A stretch of 64,000 nt of DNA from Iamia sp. SCSIO 61187 (lineage in GTDB: Bacteria; Actinomycetota; Acidimicrobiia; Acidimicrobiales; Iamiaceae), in NCBI RefSeq assembly GCF_019443745.1, contig NZ_CP050948.1, positions 558,001 to 622,000 on the forward strand. The letters are read 5' to 3'. This document shows positions 55,175 through 63,775 of this stretch, in pieces. Each line of letters starts with the position of its first letter. Positions within the stretch are counted from its first letter, which is position 1. The notes under the pieces are model-generated. The model saw nothing but the letters and a program-made list of their open reading frames with translations. It was not told the origin of the DNA and searched no databases. The position numbers and the translations under genes were made by a program.

Positions 55175-56416
55175 ATGCTCGACGCCGTGCCCGCCCTGCT
55201 CCCCGACCTGCGCGGCCTCTACGAGGACCTCCACGCCCACCCCGAGCTGTCCTTCCAGGAGCACCGGACCGCCGGCATCCTCGCGGACCGCCTCCAGGCG
55301 CTCGGGTACGAGGTCACCGCCGACGTGGGTCGCACCGGGGTGGTGGCCACCATGGAGAACGGGCCTGGGCCGACCGTCCTGCTCCGCGCCGACATCGATG
55401 CCCTGCCCGTCGAGGAGGACACCGGGCTCGCCTACGCCAGCACCGTGCGAGCCCGCGACGCCAGCGGCCGCGACGTCCCCGTGGCCCACGCCTGCGGCCA
55501 CGACATGCACGCCGCCTGGCTCGTCGGCGCCGCCACCGTCCTGGCCCACCACCGCGACGGCTGGGCCGGGTCGCTGCTGCTGGTCGTGCAACCGGCCGAG
55601 GAGCTCGGTGCCGGGGCCCGGGCCATGCTCGACGACGGGCTCTACGAGCGCTTCGGGCGCCCCGACGTGGTCCTGGGCCAGCACGCCGCCCCCGCCCCGG
55701 CCGGCTGGGTGCTGCACCGGGCCGGGCCGATGATGGCCGCCAGCGACGCCGTCGAGGTCGTCCTCCACGGGCGCGGGGGGCACGGCTCGGCCCCCCAGAA
55801 CACCGTGGACCCGGCGGTGCTGGCCGCCTCGACCGTCCTGCGCCTCCAGACCATCGTGTCCCGCGAGGTCGACCCGGCCGAGACGGCGGTGGTGACGGTG
55901 GGCCGGCTCCAGGTCGGCACCAAGGAGAACATCATCGCCGACCGGGCCGAGCTGGGGCTCAGCATCCGGACCTTCCAGCCCCACGTCCGGGCCCAGGTGC
56001 TCGCAGCGATCACCCGCATCGTCGAGGGCGAGTGCCAGACGGCCGGCTGCGCCCGCAAGCCGGAGATCACCGAGGGCTACGCCCTGCCGGTGGTCGACAA
56101 CGACGCCGCCGCGACCGAGCGGATCGCCGCCGCCTTCGCCGCCCACTTCGGCCCCGAGCGGTCGATGCCGGGGCCGGTCGCCACCGGGAGCGAGGACTTC
56201 GGGTTCTTCGGCGAGCAGGCCGAGGTGCCGTCGGTGTTCTGGTTCGTCGGGGTCACCGACCCCGAGCTGGTGCGCCGGGCGTTCGAGGAGGGCCGCTTCG
56301 CCGAGGACGTCCCCTACAACCACTCGCCCCGGTTCGCCCCCGTCCAGGACCCGTCGATCGCCACCGGGGTCGAGGCCCTCGTGACCGCCGCCCTCTGCTG
56401 GCTGGCCCCGGGCTGA
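55175..56416 (+). CDS. M20-family amidohydrolase
   Basis: This 413-residue zinc amidohydrolase is of the M20D group (N-acyl amino acid/indole-acetyl amino acid hydrolase-like): LHAHPELSFQEHRTA, LLRADIDALPVEED, HACGHDMHAAWLVGAA, VVQPAEELGAGARAM, GRGGHGSAPQNTVDP and GSEDFGFF. Metal ligands (Cys/His of HACGHD, Glu pair, His) are intact. The substrate is an N-acylated amino acid or similar. GAGGAG precedes the ATG. Confidence 0.92.
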   Translation: MLDAVPALLPDLRGLYEDLHAHPELSFQEHRTAGILADRLQALGYEVTADVGRTGVVATMENGPGPTVLLRADIDALPVEEDTGLAYASTVRARDASGRDVPVAHACGHDMHAAWLVGAATVLAHHRDGWAGSLLLVVQPAEELGAGARAMLDDGLYERFGRPDVVLGQHAAPAPAGWVLHRAGPMMAASDAVEVVLHGRGGHGSAPQNTVDPAVLAASTVLRLQTIVSREVDPAETAVVTVGRLQVGTKENIIADRAELGLSIRTFQPHVRAQVLAAITRIVEGECQTAGCARKPEITEGYALPVVDNDAAATERIAAAFAAHFGPERSMPGPVATGSEDFGFFGEQAEVPSVFWFVGVTDPELVRRAFEEGRFAEDVPYNHSPRFAPVQDPSIATGVEALVTAALCWLAPG

Positions 56417-56471
56417 CGCCCTCCTGCGACAGCCGGGGGCGGTCCCGTCCCGGAGGTGTCGCGAGCGCTCC

Positions 56472-57488
56472 TCAGCGCAGGGCCCAGGGGCGGGGCGCCT
56501 CGCCGGTGTCGACGGTGACCAGGCGGAGCCGGGCCTCGTCCTCCATCGCCGCCGAGCGGTGGCGGTTGGCGACGCACCAGCACGTGGACCACAGGGCCCA
56601 CACCTCGTCGAGGCGGTGCTCGCGGGCCCGGGCGGTGAGCGGGGCGCCGTAGGCGCCGTCGAAGGCGTCGAGATCGTCGTCGGGTCGGCCGTACCAGCGG
56701 ACGAAGGCGACGGTCGGGGCGGCGTCGTAGGAGCGGGGACCCCACCCGGCCAGCTCCAGGTCGACGAGCACGGGACCGTCCCGGCCGATCACGACGTTGC
56801 CGGCGTGCAGGTCGCCGTGCAGCACGGCGCCGCCGTCGACGGCCAGGTCGGCCTCGTCGACCTCGTCCCCGCGCCCGGCGGCGGCGGCGAGGGCGCGGGC
56901 CCTCTCGACCGCGGCCGCCCAGACCGGCTCCAGCCGGGTGGCGGCCCGGCGGAGGATGCCCAGCTCGTCGTCGGTGGTCCGGCCGGCCGGGATGGCCACC
57001 TCGAGCTGGGCCAGCCCGGCGCCGAGCGGGTCGCACTCGACCAGGCCCCGGGGGTCGAGGACGCCGGTGGTGCCGTGGAGCCGGGCGGCCAGGGCGGCGA
57101 GGGTCGCCGGGTCGGCGACGGCGTCCCGGTCGACGTCGGGCACCTCCCGCCACGCCGTCACCAGCCAGCCGTCGATCGGCGCCGGTCCGGCGAGCCGCCG
57201 GGCGGCCGGGACGCCGGCGTCGGCGAGGAGGGCGGCGACGGCGGCCTCCTGCCGCGGCCCGGTGGTGCCACCGGGGACGGCGAAGGTCCGCACCCGCGAG
57301 GCCGGGAACACGACCACGTGGCGGGTCGCGGCCCGCACCACCTCGGCCCCGGTGGCGTCGAGCCCGAAGGTGGCGGCGAGGACGTCGATGTCGGGTGGGG
57401 CGGGCGCCGGGACGACCAGCGGTCCGGCGACCAACGTCCTCCGTCCCCCCCACCCCTCTGATCGGCCTCGCTCCGCTCGGAGGGCCAT
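56472..57488 (-). CDS. Aminoglycoside phosphotransferase-fold kinase
   Basis: This 338-residue APH/choline-kinase-fold protein has Brenner loop VLHGDLHAGNVVIG (catalytic Asp in HGDLHAGN), metal Asp in VLVDLELAGWGPRSYD, and N-lobe strands (HVVVFPASRVRTFAVPGG). It is a general small-molecule kinase; resistance to an antibiotic is only one option. It begins 3 bases after the DUF885 gene ends, so it is the second gene of that leftward operon. Confidence 0.82.
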   Translation of the reverse strand: MALRAERGRSEGWGGRRTLVAGPLVVPAPAPPDIDVLAATFGLDATGAEVVRAATRHVVVFPASRVRTFAVPGGTTGPRQEAAVAALLADAGVPAARRLAGPAPIDGWLVTAWREVPDVDRDAVADPATLAALAARLHGTTGVLDPRGLVECDPLGAGLAQLEVAIPAGRTTDDELGILRRAATRLEPVWAAAVERARALAAAAGRGDEVDEADLAVDGGAVLHGDLHAGNVVIGRDGPVLVDLELAGWGPRSYDAAPTVAFVRWYGRPDDDLDAFDGAYGAPLTARAREHRLDEVWALWSTCWCVANRHRSAAMEDEARLRLVTVDTGEAPRPWALR

Positions 57489-57491
57489 GAC

Positions 57492-59198
57492 CTAGGCCGC
57501 CCCGCGGGTCTCGACCCAGTCGGCGACGAGGGCGCCGAGGACGGGGAGGCTGATGGTCGACGACCCCAGGACGACGTCGTGGAATCCCGGGAGGTCGAAG
57601 CGGTCGCCCAGCGTGCGGGTCGCCCCCTCCCGCAGCCGGAGGATCTCCCGCTGGCCGATCTTGTAGGCGAGGGCCTGACCGGGGATGGCGAGGTAGCGGT
57701 CGACCTCGGTGGTGATCTCGTCGACGCCGACCGGCATGTGCTCGACCATGTGGTCGATGGCCTGCTGGCGGCTCCACCCCAGGGCGTGCATCCCCGTGTC
57801 GACCACCAGGCGGCAGGCGCGCCAGGCGTCGTTGACCAGCATCCCGACCCGGTCGAGGTCGGTGGCGTAGAGGTCCATCTCGTCGGCCAGCCGCTCGGAG
57901 TAGAGGGCCCAGCCCTCGACGAACGCGGTGTGGCCGGTGCCGAAGCGCTGAAACGCGGGGAGGTCGTCGAGCTCGCCGGCGATGGCCAGCTGGAGGTGGT
58001 GCCCGGGGATCGACTCGTGGAACGCCACCGACGCGGTGTCGAAGCGGTTGCGCTCGGCCGGGTCGTGGGTGTTGACGAAGTAGGTGCCGGGCCGGCTGCC
58101 GTCGGCCGCGGGCGGGAAGTAGTAGGCGCCGGGAGCGTCGGCGGCGAGCATCGCGGGGACCGCCTTGACCTCGCACGGGCTGACGGGCAGGCGTCCGAAC
58201 CAGTCGCCCATGACCTCGGCGGCGGCGGCGACGCAGCGGCGGGCGTCGTCGAGCGGCTCCTCGGGGCGGGCCGGGTCGTAGCGCAGCGCCGGGTCGGTGC
58301 GCAGGCGCTCGAAGATCTCCGGCAGGGCGCGGACGCCGAACATCTGCTGGCCCAGCTCGGCCAGCTGCTCGTCGATGGCGGCCAGCTCGTCGAGCCCGAT
58401 CTGGTGGATGGCGGCGGGCTCGAGGTCGAGGCCGGTGTTGGAGCGGATCAGGACCCGGTACAGGGCGTCACCGTCGTCGAGGGCGCACAGGCCGGGCTCG
58501 TCGTCGCCGCGGGCGACGGGCAGCAGCTCCTCGCGCAGCACGGCGCCGTAGCGGGCGAAGGCGGGGCGGACGACCTCCTCGGCCGCACCGCGGAGCGCAT
58601 CGCGCCACGCCGCCTCTCCGTCCCAGTCGGTCGGGCCCTCGTAGGCCGTGAACGGGTCGCGGTCGAGCGGCGAGGCCAGGTAGCCGTCGACCTGGTGCAG
58701 TGCCCGCTCGACGACGACGCGGGGCGGGGTGCGCCCGGCGGCCAGCCCGGCCCGGAAGCGCTCGATGGCCCCGTCGACGAGGGTGCCCACCTTCCGCTGG
58801 CGCTCGACCAGGTCGAGGGCGTTCTGGGGCTCGGGCGCGTTGATCTGCGGCGCGGAGGTGAGGAGGTCGGCGGCCAGGCCGTCCATCTGGTCGTACCGCA
58901 GCTCGGCGATGCGGTGGTCGATGTGCTCCACCGCCTCCGACAGCTCCTGGAACAGGAGGTTGTGGGTGACCCTCTCGGCCAGCGGGGCGTCGTCGACGTC
59001 GACCTCGGCCACCCGCTCCAGCAGCTCGCTCCACCGGGCGCGCTGCTCGGCCTCGGCGGCGACGCTCACGTCCTCGATCTCGGTGTCGAAGCGCCGGTCG
59101 CCGAGGAAGGTCGCGTAGGTCGGGTTGGCGCGCAGGACGGCCTCCCAGTACTCGTCGGCCAGGGCGCGGATCGGCGTCGGCTCGCTGAGGTCGGTCAT
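57492..59198 (-). CDS. DUF885 metallopeptidase-like protein
   Basis: This 568-residue protein is of the DUF885 family, resembling M3/M32-type zinc peptidases: FHESIPGHHLQLAIAGE (HExxPGHxxQ active-site motif, near residue 390), FVEGWALYSERLADEM and YKIGQREILRLRE. It should be a cytosolic metallopeptidase or carboxylesterase-like hydrolase; function is not proven in the family. The ATG at 59198 begins a two-gene operon with the APH-fold kinase. Confidence 0.88.
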   Translation of the reverse strand: MTDLSEPTPIRALADEYWEAVLRANPTYATFLGDRRFDTEIEDVSVAAEAEQRARWSELLERVAEVDVDDAPLAERVTHNLLFQELSEAVEHIDHRIAELRYDQMDGLAADLLTSAPQINAPEPQNALDLVERQRKVGTLVDGAIERFRAGLAAGRTPPRVVVERALHQVDGYLASPLDRDPFTAYEGPTDWDGEAAWRDALRGAAEEVVRPAFARYGAVLREELLPVARGDDEPGLCALDDGDALYRVLIRSNTGLDLEPAAIHQIGLDELAAIDEQLAELGQQMFGVRALPEIFERLRTDPALRYDPARPEEPLDDARRCVAAAAEVMGDWFGRLPVSPCEVKAVPAMLAADAPGAYYFPPAADGSRPGTYFVNTHDPAERNRFDTASVAFHESIPGHHLQLAIAGELDDLPAFQRFGTGHTAFVEGWALYSERLADEMDLYATDLDRVGMLVNDAWRACRLVVDTGMHALGWSRQQAIDHMVEHMPVGVDEITTEVDRYLAIPGQALAYKIGQREILRLREGATRTLGDRFDLPGFHDVVLGSSTISLPVLGALVADWVETRGAA

Positions 59199-59287
59199 GG
59201 GGACATCATGCCCCTCGGCCTCGGGAGCGTCGTTGCGCCTCTGTGAAGGCTGTGCGTCCGGTGGGCGCGGCGCCTGGTGGGTCCCGG

Positions 59288-59878
59288 TCAGGTGCCCCGG
59301 ATGCCGCGCAGGCCGGCCCAGGCCAGGTTGGCCACCCGGTGGGCCAGGGCGTCGGGGTCCGGTTCCGATGCGGTGCCGGCGAGCGAGTGGCGGCTCGTCA
59401 CCTCGGCGATGCCGACGATGCCGCGGGCCAGGAGCAGGCGGTCCTCGTCGCCCAGGCCGTCGACCTCGATCAGGGTGGCGATCGACTGGGCGAAGGTCTC
59501 CTCCACGCGGAGGACGACCTCGGTGAGGTCGTCGTCGCGCCGGCTGTCGGCGGTGAACAGGAGCCGGAAGGCGTCCCGGTGCTCGGTGACGAAGCGGAAG
59601 TAGACGCGGAACCCGGCCTCGACCTGCTCGCGGGGTGAGGCGGCGTCGGCGGTGGCCTTGACGACGGCGGCCTCCAGCCGGTCCGACACGTCGGCCACCA
59701 GCTCGAGGTAGAGGGCCCGCTTGGAGGTGAAGTGCTGGTAGAGCACGGGCTTGGTGACCCCGGCGGCCTCGGCCACCTGGTCCATGCTCACGCCCGAGTA
59801 GCCCCGCTCGGCGAACTCGCCCAGGGCCACGTCGAGGAGCTGGCGCCGACGGGCGGCGGCGGGGAGGCGAGCGGCCAT
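59288..59878 (-). CDS. TetR-family regulator
   Basis: This 196-residue TetR protein has an N-terminal HTH (LLDVALGEFAERGYSGVSMD, AGVTKPVLYQHFTSKRALYL) and a C-domain rich in Arg/Asp (RVYFRFVTEHRDAFRLLF) as in fatty-acid-type regulators. A near-palindrome 12 bases upstream (ACCGACCAGTAGGT) is a candidate self-operator. The target genes are not clear; the DUF885 gene lies downstream on the same strand, 89 bases away. Confidence 0.88.
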   Translation of the reverse strand: MAARLPAAARRRQLLDVALGEFAERGYSGVSMDQVAEAAGVTKPVLYQHFTSKRALYLELVADVSDRLEAAVVKATADAASPREQVEAGFRVYFRFVTEHRDAFRLLFTADSRRDDDLTEVVLRVEETFAQSIATLIEVDGLGDEDRLLLARGIVGIAEVTSRHSLAGTASEPDPDALAHRVANLAWAGLRGIRGT

Positions 59879-59889
59879 CGCCCGAGGTT

Positions 59890-59903
59890 ACCGACCAGTA
59901 GGT
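59890..59903. promoter_or_regulatory. Candidate TetR self-operator
   Basis: ACCGAC and GTAGGT flank a CA centre; five of six pairs match. It sits 12 bases upstream of the leftward tetR start. Confidence 0.5.
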
Positions 59904-60059
59904 CCCTCTCCGCCACGACGCCCGCACCCAGCGCGAGCCCGCACGTCCGGCCCGAGGAGCCGCCAGGAGCGGGGAGGACGGCTGGGTGCCTCGGAGCGAG
60001 CGCCAGCGAGCGGAGAGATCTGCGGTCACGGCGATGGCAGACGGGACCGGGACGCGGAG

Positions 60060-60103
60060 GGGCCCGCCCGGACTGCGGCGGAGCCGCATGTCCGGGCGGG
60101 CCC
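60060..60103. other. Very stable hairpin with alternative pairing
   Basis: GGGCCCGCCCGGAC (60060-60073) pairs with GTCCGGGCGGGCCC (60090-60103). The inner part TGCGGC/GCCGCA forms a second stem (60074-60079 with 60083-60088). GGGCCCGAG (60098-60106) can instead pair with CTCGGGCCC (60140-60148), so the two folds exclude each other. Confidence 0.65.
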
Positions 60104-60232
60104 GAGCCCCGGGGGCGGGGGGAGGGGGTGACCCCAGGACTCGGGCCCTGCCACGGTCTTGCCCATCATGCCAGAGGATGGCCGATATGGGAATGACTGA
60201 GAGGGCGCTTCTGACGACCGCCGGCGCATGCT

Positions 60233-60270
60233 AGCCCCGTCACCTGACCCGCGGGTCAAGTGACGGGGCT
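60233..60270. other. 38-bp near-perfect palindrome
   Basis: AGCCCCGTCAC (60233-60243) pairs with GTGACGGGGCT (60260-60270), and inside lies TGACCCGCGGGTCA (60245-60258), a perfect palindrome. One C-A mismatch separates the two parts. It ends 35 bases before the esterase start and could be a terminator or an operator. Confidence 0.65.
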
Positions 60271-60305
60271 ACTGTCCCGCCCCGTCCGATGTGGAGGTGG
60301 TGGCT

Positions 60306-61241
60306 GTGCCCGTCGTGCCCGAGATCCAGGCCCTGCTCGACCAGCTGGCGGCGGCGCCGCTCGACATCAGCGAGGTCGACCCGCCGACGATGCGGGCGCT
60401 GTACGCCGCCCTGCGCGCCGCCGACGGCGAGCCCGTCGCGGTGGGGCCGGTCGCCGACGTCGCCATCCCCGGGCCCGGCGGCGACATCCCGGCTCGGGTG
60501 TACCGGCCCACGGCCGACGGCATCGCCCCGGTCCTCGTCTGGTACCACGGCGGCGGGTGGACGATCGGGGACGTCGAGACCTCGGACCCCACCGCTCGCA
60601 AGCTGTGCCTGCGCGCTGGCGTGGTGGTGGTGTCGGTCGACTACCGGCTGGCGCCGGAGCACCCGTACCCCGCCGCCCCCGACGACGCCTGGGCCGCGCT
60701 GACCTGGGTGGCCGAGCACATCGGGGAGCACGGCGGCGACCCGGCGCGCCTCGCCGTCGGCGGCGACTCGGCCGGCGGGAACCTGGCCGCCCTGGTGGCC
60801 ATCCGGGCCCGCGACGCCGGCGGGCCGGCGATCCGTCACCAGCTGCTCGTGTACCCGGCGACCGACCTGACGATGGCGCACCCGTCGATCACCGAGAACG
60901 GCGAGGGGTACTTCCTGACGAAGGCGACCATGGACTGGTTCGTGGACCACTACCTGGGCGCCGACCGGTCCCACGGCGACCCGGCCTCACCCGCCGTCTC
61001 GCCGCTCGTCGTCGAGGACCTGGCCGGGCTGCCGTCGGCGCAGGTGCTGACGGCCGAGTTCGACCCGCTGCGCGACGAGGGTGACGCCTACGCCGCCCGG
61101 CTGGCCGACGCCGGGGTGCCGGTCGACCACGTCTCGGGTCCCGGTCTGGTCCACGGCTTCTTCGCCATGGGTGACGTCTCACCCGACGCCGATGCGGCTG
61201 CCGTCGCCGCCGCCGAGCGCCTGCGGGCGGCCCTGGCGTAG
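60306..61241 (+). CDS. HSL-family alpha/beta-hydrolase (esterase)
   Basis: This protein of about 311 residues is a hormone-sensitive-lipase-type esterase: oxyanion HGGGW (VWYHGGGWTIGD), nucleophile elbow GGDSAGG (near residue 155), catalytic Asp in EFDPLRDEG and His in GLVHGFF. It hydrolyses short-chain esters or lactones. GTG 60306 is preferred because GGAGG lies eight bases before it, but GTG 60291 is possible. The gene is followed after 3 bases by an APH(6)-like kinase. Confidence 0.9.
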   Translation: MPVVPEIQALLDQLAAAPLDISEVDPPTMRALYAALRAADGEPVAVGPVADVAIPGPGGDIPARVYRPTADGIAPVLVWYHGGGWTIGDVETSDPTARKLCLRAGVVVVSVDYRLAPEHPYPAAPDDAWAALTWVAEHIGEHGGDPARLAVGGDSAGGNLAALVAIRARDAGGPAIRHQLLVYPATDLTMAHPSITENGEGYFLTKATMDWFVDHYLGADRSHGDPASPAVSPLVVEDLAGLPSAQVLTAEFDPLRDEGDAYAARLADAGVPVDHVSGPGLVHGFFAMGDVSPDADAAAVAAAERLRAALA

Positions 61242-61244
61242 CCG

Positions 61245-62135
61245 GTGATCGAGATCCCCGAGCTGGTCCGGAACAAGGCCCTCGCCGCCGGTGCCGACGC
61301 CTGGCTGGAGGGGCTGCCCGCCCTCGTGGCCGTCCTCGAGCAGGAGTGGGGGATCGATGTCGGACCGCCCTACCCGGACGGGACGGAGGCGTACGTCGCC
61401 CCCGCCGTGCTCGACGGGGGGACCGAGGCGGTCCTCAAGCTCTGCATCCCGAGGTCCCTCGACGCCGCCCGGCGCGAGATCGTGACGCTCCGGCTGGCCG
61501 ACGGCGCGGGGTGCGCCGCCCTCCTCCGCCACGACCTCGATCGCGGCGCCCTGCTCCTCGAGCGGCTCGGGCCGTCGATGGCGGACCTGGACCTGCCGCT
61601 GGAGGAGCGGACGAGCGCCTTGCTGGACGCCGCCCGCCGGATGTGGCGCCCGGCCCCCGACGTCGACCTGCCGACCGGTGCCGAGAAGGCCCGCGACCTG
61701 GCGGCCTACGTGACGCGCACCTGGGAGGAGCTGGGGCGGCCCTGCCACGAGGCGACGGTCGAGCACGCCCTGGCCTGCGCTGCCTCCCGGGAGGCCGGCT
61801 TCGTCCCCGAGCGGGCCGTGCTCGTCCACGGCGACGTCCACCAGTGGAACGCCCTGCGCGCCGGCGACGGGTGGAAGCTGGTCGATCCCGACGGGCTGCG
61901 GGCCGAGCCCGAGCTCGACCTGGGGATCTTGCTGCGCGAGGACCCCGACACCCCCGCCGCCCTCCGGGCGCGGTGCCGGTGGCTGGCCGACCGCACCGGC
62001 CTCGACCCCACCGCCATCTGGGAGTGGGGCGTGGTCGAGCGGGTGTCGACCGGTCTGGTGTGCACCGAGATCGGGCTCCAGCCCGTCGGGCGCGACATGC
62101 TCCGCGCCGCCGACCAGGTCGCCCGGGAGCGCTGA
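61245..62135 (+). CDS. APH(6)/hydroxyurea-kinase-like antibiotic phosphotransferase
   Basis: This 296-residue protein matches the APH(6) / streptomycin 6-kinase family rather than the general APH fold: VLVHGDVHQWNALR (catalytic Asp) and KLVDPDGLRAEPELDLGILL (metal Asp plus conserved GL-E pattern). Members phosphorylate streptomycin-type aminoglycosides or hydroxyurea. The start is GTG 61245, three bases after the esterase stop, so the two are one operon. A resistance function is plausible but unproven; many actinobacterial homologues are cryptic. Confidence 0.85.
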   Translation: MIEIPELVRNKALAAGADAWLEGLPALVAVLEQEWGIDVGPPYPDGTEAYVAPAVLDGGTEAVLKLCIPRSLDAARREIVTLRLADGAGCAALLRHDLDRGALLLERLGPSMADLDLPLEERTSALLDAARRMWRPAPDVDLPTGAEKARDLAAYVTRTWEELGRPCHEATVEHALACAASREAGFVPERAVLVHGDVHQWNALRAGDGWKLVDPDGLRAEPELDLGILLREDPDTPAALRARCRWLADRTGLDPTAIWEWGVVERVSTGLVCTEIGLQPVGRDMLRAADQVARER

Positions 62136-62152
62136 GCAACGCCGTCTGCTCG

Positions 62153-62199
62153 TTCTGTCAACCCTCGTGCGCCTCTGCTGCGCATGAGGGTTGACAGAA
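62153..62199. terminator. Bidirectional terminator, 20-bp arms
   Basis: TTCTGTCAACCCTCGTGCGC (62153-62172) pairs with 62180-62199 over 20 positions with a single G-T wobble and a seven-base loop. It lies between the convergent kinase and sigma genes. Confidence 0.9.
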
Positions 62200-62203
62200 G
62201 GGG

Positions 62204-63775
62204 TCACGGGACCGAGGTGGTGCCGGTCGTGGTGCCGCCGGGGCCGGAGGCGGTGAGGGTGTAGGCGCCCGGGCCGGGGGAGCAGCCGGTGGCGGTGCCG
62301 ATCGTCGGCTGGGGGCCGCCCGGGGCGCCGGGGCCCGAGATGGTCACCGAGTCGGTTCCCGCCGTGCGCCAGCTCAGGGCGATGCGGGCCGAGGCGGTGG
62401 TGCAGAGCGACCCCGGGGCGGGGGCGCGGGTGGCCGAGAACGAGACGATCGTCGGCGCCGGTGGGGGTGGGGGTGGTGGTGCGGTGGTGGTCGGCGCCGG
62501 GGCGGGGGCCGTGGTGGTGGGAGCCGGATCGGGGTTGGGGCCGAGGCCGAGGTCGGGCTCGACCTCGATGTTCGCCGAGGGGCCGGTGGTCGGCGGCGCC
62601 GGTGGGGTCGGGGCCGGGAGCGACCCGGGCGGGACACTCGTCGTCGGCGCCGTCGTGGTCGAGGTCGGGGTCGTCGTGGTCGAGGTCGGGGTCGTCGTGG
62701 TCGAGGCCTGCTCGGTGGTGGTCGGGACGGTGGTCGAGGTGGTCGCGTCGGTCGCCACCTCCTCGGGGTCGGTCGCCCCGTCGTCGCCGAGCAGCACGAT
62801 GGCGGCGACCACCACCAGGACGAGCACGGCGGCGGCCGCGGCCACGGCGGCCGGCCGGCGGGCCGACCGGGCGACCGGACCACCCGGCCCGGCGTCCGCC
62901 GGATCGCCGGATGCGTCGCCCGCGTCGGCGTCCTCGCCCACGAGGGCGGCCGGTGGCTCTCCCACCGGCACCCCGGCCTCGGCCAGCCCGTCGCGGATGG
63001 CGGTGATGACGGCGGGGGCGACGACGAGCAGGGGGGCGGCGGCGAACAGAGCGTCGGGCGCCAGCCGGCCCTCCTGGCGGCGGGCGCACGCCTCGCAGTC
63101 GGCCACGTGGGCCGTGGTGACGCGCACGGCGTCGGCCCCGAAGGCCTCCACGCCGGCGGCCACGAGGGTGCGGCCCAGCTCGGGGCACGCCGGGTGGCCG
63201 GCCCGCCAGAGCACGCACGCCCGGACGGCGTCGCCGAGCCGGGCCCGCAGGCGGAACAGCGCCTGGTGGGCGGTGTTGGCCGCCACACCGAGCTCCTCGG
63301 CGATCTCGCCCGGCGACAGACCGTGGCGCAGGTGCAGGTCCAGCACGCTGGCATCCCGCGGCCCCAGGGCGGCTGCCGCCGCCCACACCAGGTCGACGTC
63401 CTCGGACCGCGACGCCGCGGTCGCGGCCTCGTCGTCCGGGATCGCTCGTCGATCCACCATCTCCATCGTCTCCTCGTCGCCGACGGGGACGGACCGCCGC
63501 TCCCGCTCGAGCCGGTTGAGCGCCCGGTTGCGACCGATGCGCAGCACCCAGCCCCCGAACGACTCGACCTGCTCGAGCCGGTCGAGCCCCGTCCAGGCGG
63601 CGAGGAAGGCGTCCTGGGCCACCTCGGCCGCCACCTCCCGGTCGCGGACGATGCGGAAGGCGACGTCGAGCACGCGCACCGACCAGCGGTCGAAGAGCAC
63701 GCCGAAGGCCTGCCCGTCGCCGGCCTGGGCGGCGCGCACCAGCTCGGCGTCGTCCACGGGGGTCTTCAGGTCCAT
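62204..63775 (-). CDS. Membrane-tethered ECF sigma factor with built-in anti-sigma zinc motif
   Basis: This 523-residue protein has an ECF sigma region 2 (10 to 80, DAELVRAAQAGDGQAFGVLF, VAQDAFLAAWTGLDRL) and region 4 (125 to 180, GLSPGEIAEELGVAANTAHQ). A zinc anti-sigma motif follows with His223-x3-Cys227-x2-Cys230 (AHVADCEACAR), then a transmembrane helix (308 to 330), a Thr/Pro-rich stalk and a beta-sandwich-like ectodomain (IVSFSATRAPAPG to the end). It joins sigma, anti-sigma and sensor in one chain. AGGAG lies five bases before ATG 63775. Confidence 0.85.
   Translation of the reverse strand: MDLKTPVDDAELVRAAQAGDGQAFGVLFDRWSVRVLDVAFRIVRDREVAAEVAQDAFLAAWTGLDRLEQVESFGGWVLRIGRNRALNRLERERRSVPVGDEETMEMVDRRAIPDDEAATAASRSEDVDLVWAAAAALGPRDASVLDLHLRHGLSPGEIAEELGVAANTAHQALFRLRARLGDAVRACVLWRAGHPACPELGRTLVAAGVEAFGADAVRVTTAHVADCEACARRQEGRLAPDALFAAAPLLVVAPAVITAIRDGLAEAGVPVGEPPAALVGEDADAGDASGDPADAGPGGPVARSARRPAAVAAAAAVLVLVVVAAIVLLGDDGATDPEEVATDATTSTTVPTTTEQASTTTTPTSTTTTPTSTTTAPTTSVPPGSLPAPTPPAPPTTGPSANIEVEPDLGLGPNPDPAPTTTAPAPAPTTTAPPPPPPPAPTIVSFSATRAPAPGSLCTTASARIALSWRTAGTDSVTISGPGAPGGPQPTIGTATGCSPGPGAYTLTASGPGGTTTGTTSVP

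Larger units (their letters stand above)
59879..60305. other. 427-base non-coding stretch with large inverted repeats
   Basis: No convincing gene is visible on either strand. It contains the near-palindromic tetR operator (59890-59903), a very stable hairpin (60060-60103) that competes with a downstream pairing (60098-60106 with 60140-60148), and a 38-bp palindrome (60233-60270) directly before the esterase. The arrangement could be an untranslated regulatory RNA or paired terminators. Confidence 0.6.

Noticed and set aside
59951-60148. CCCGAGGAGC (59951-59960) and CCCCAGGACTCGGG (from 60132) look a little like parts of the SAH riboswitch.
   Set aside because: The spacing is about twice that of the known riboswitch, the core is missing, and the downstream gene is an esterase, not SAH metabolism.
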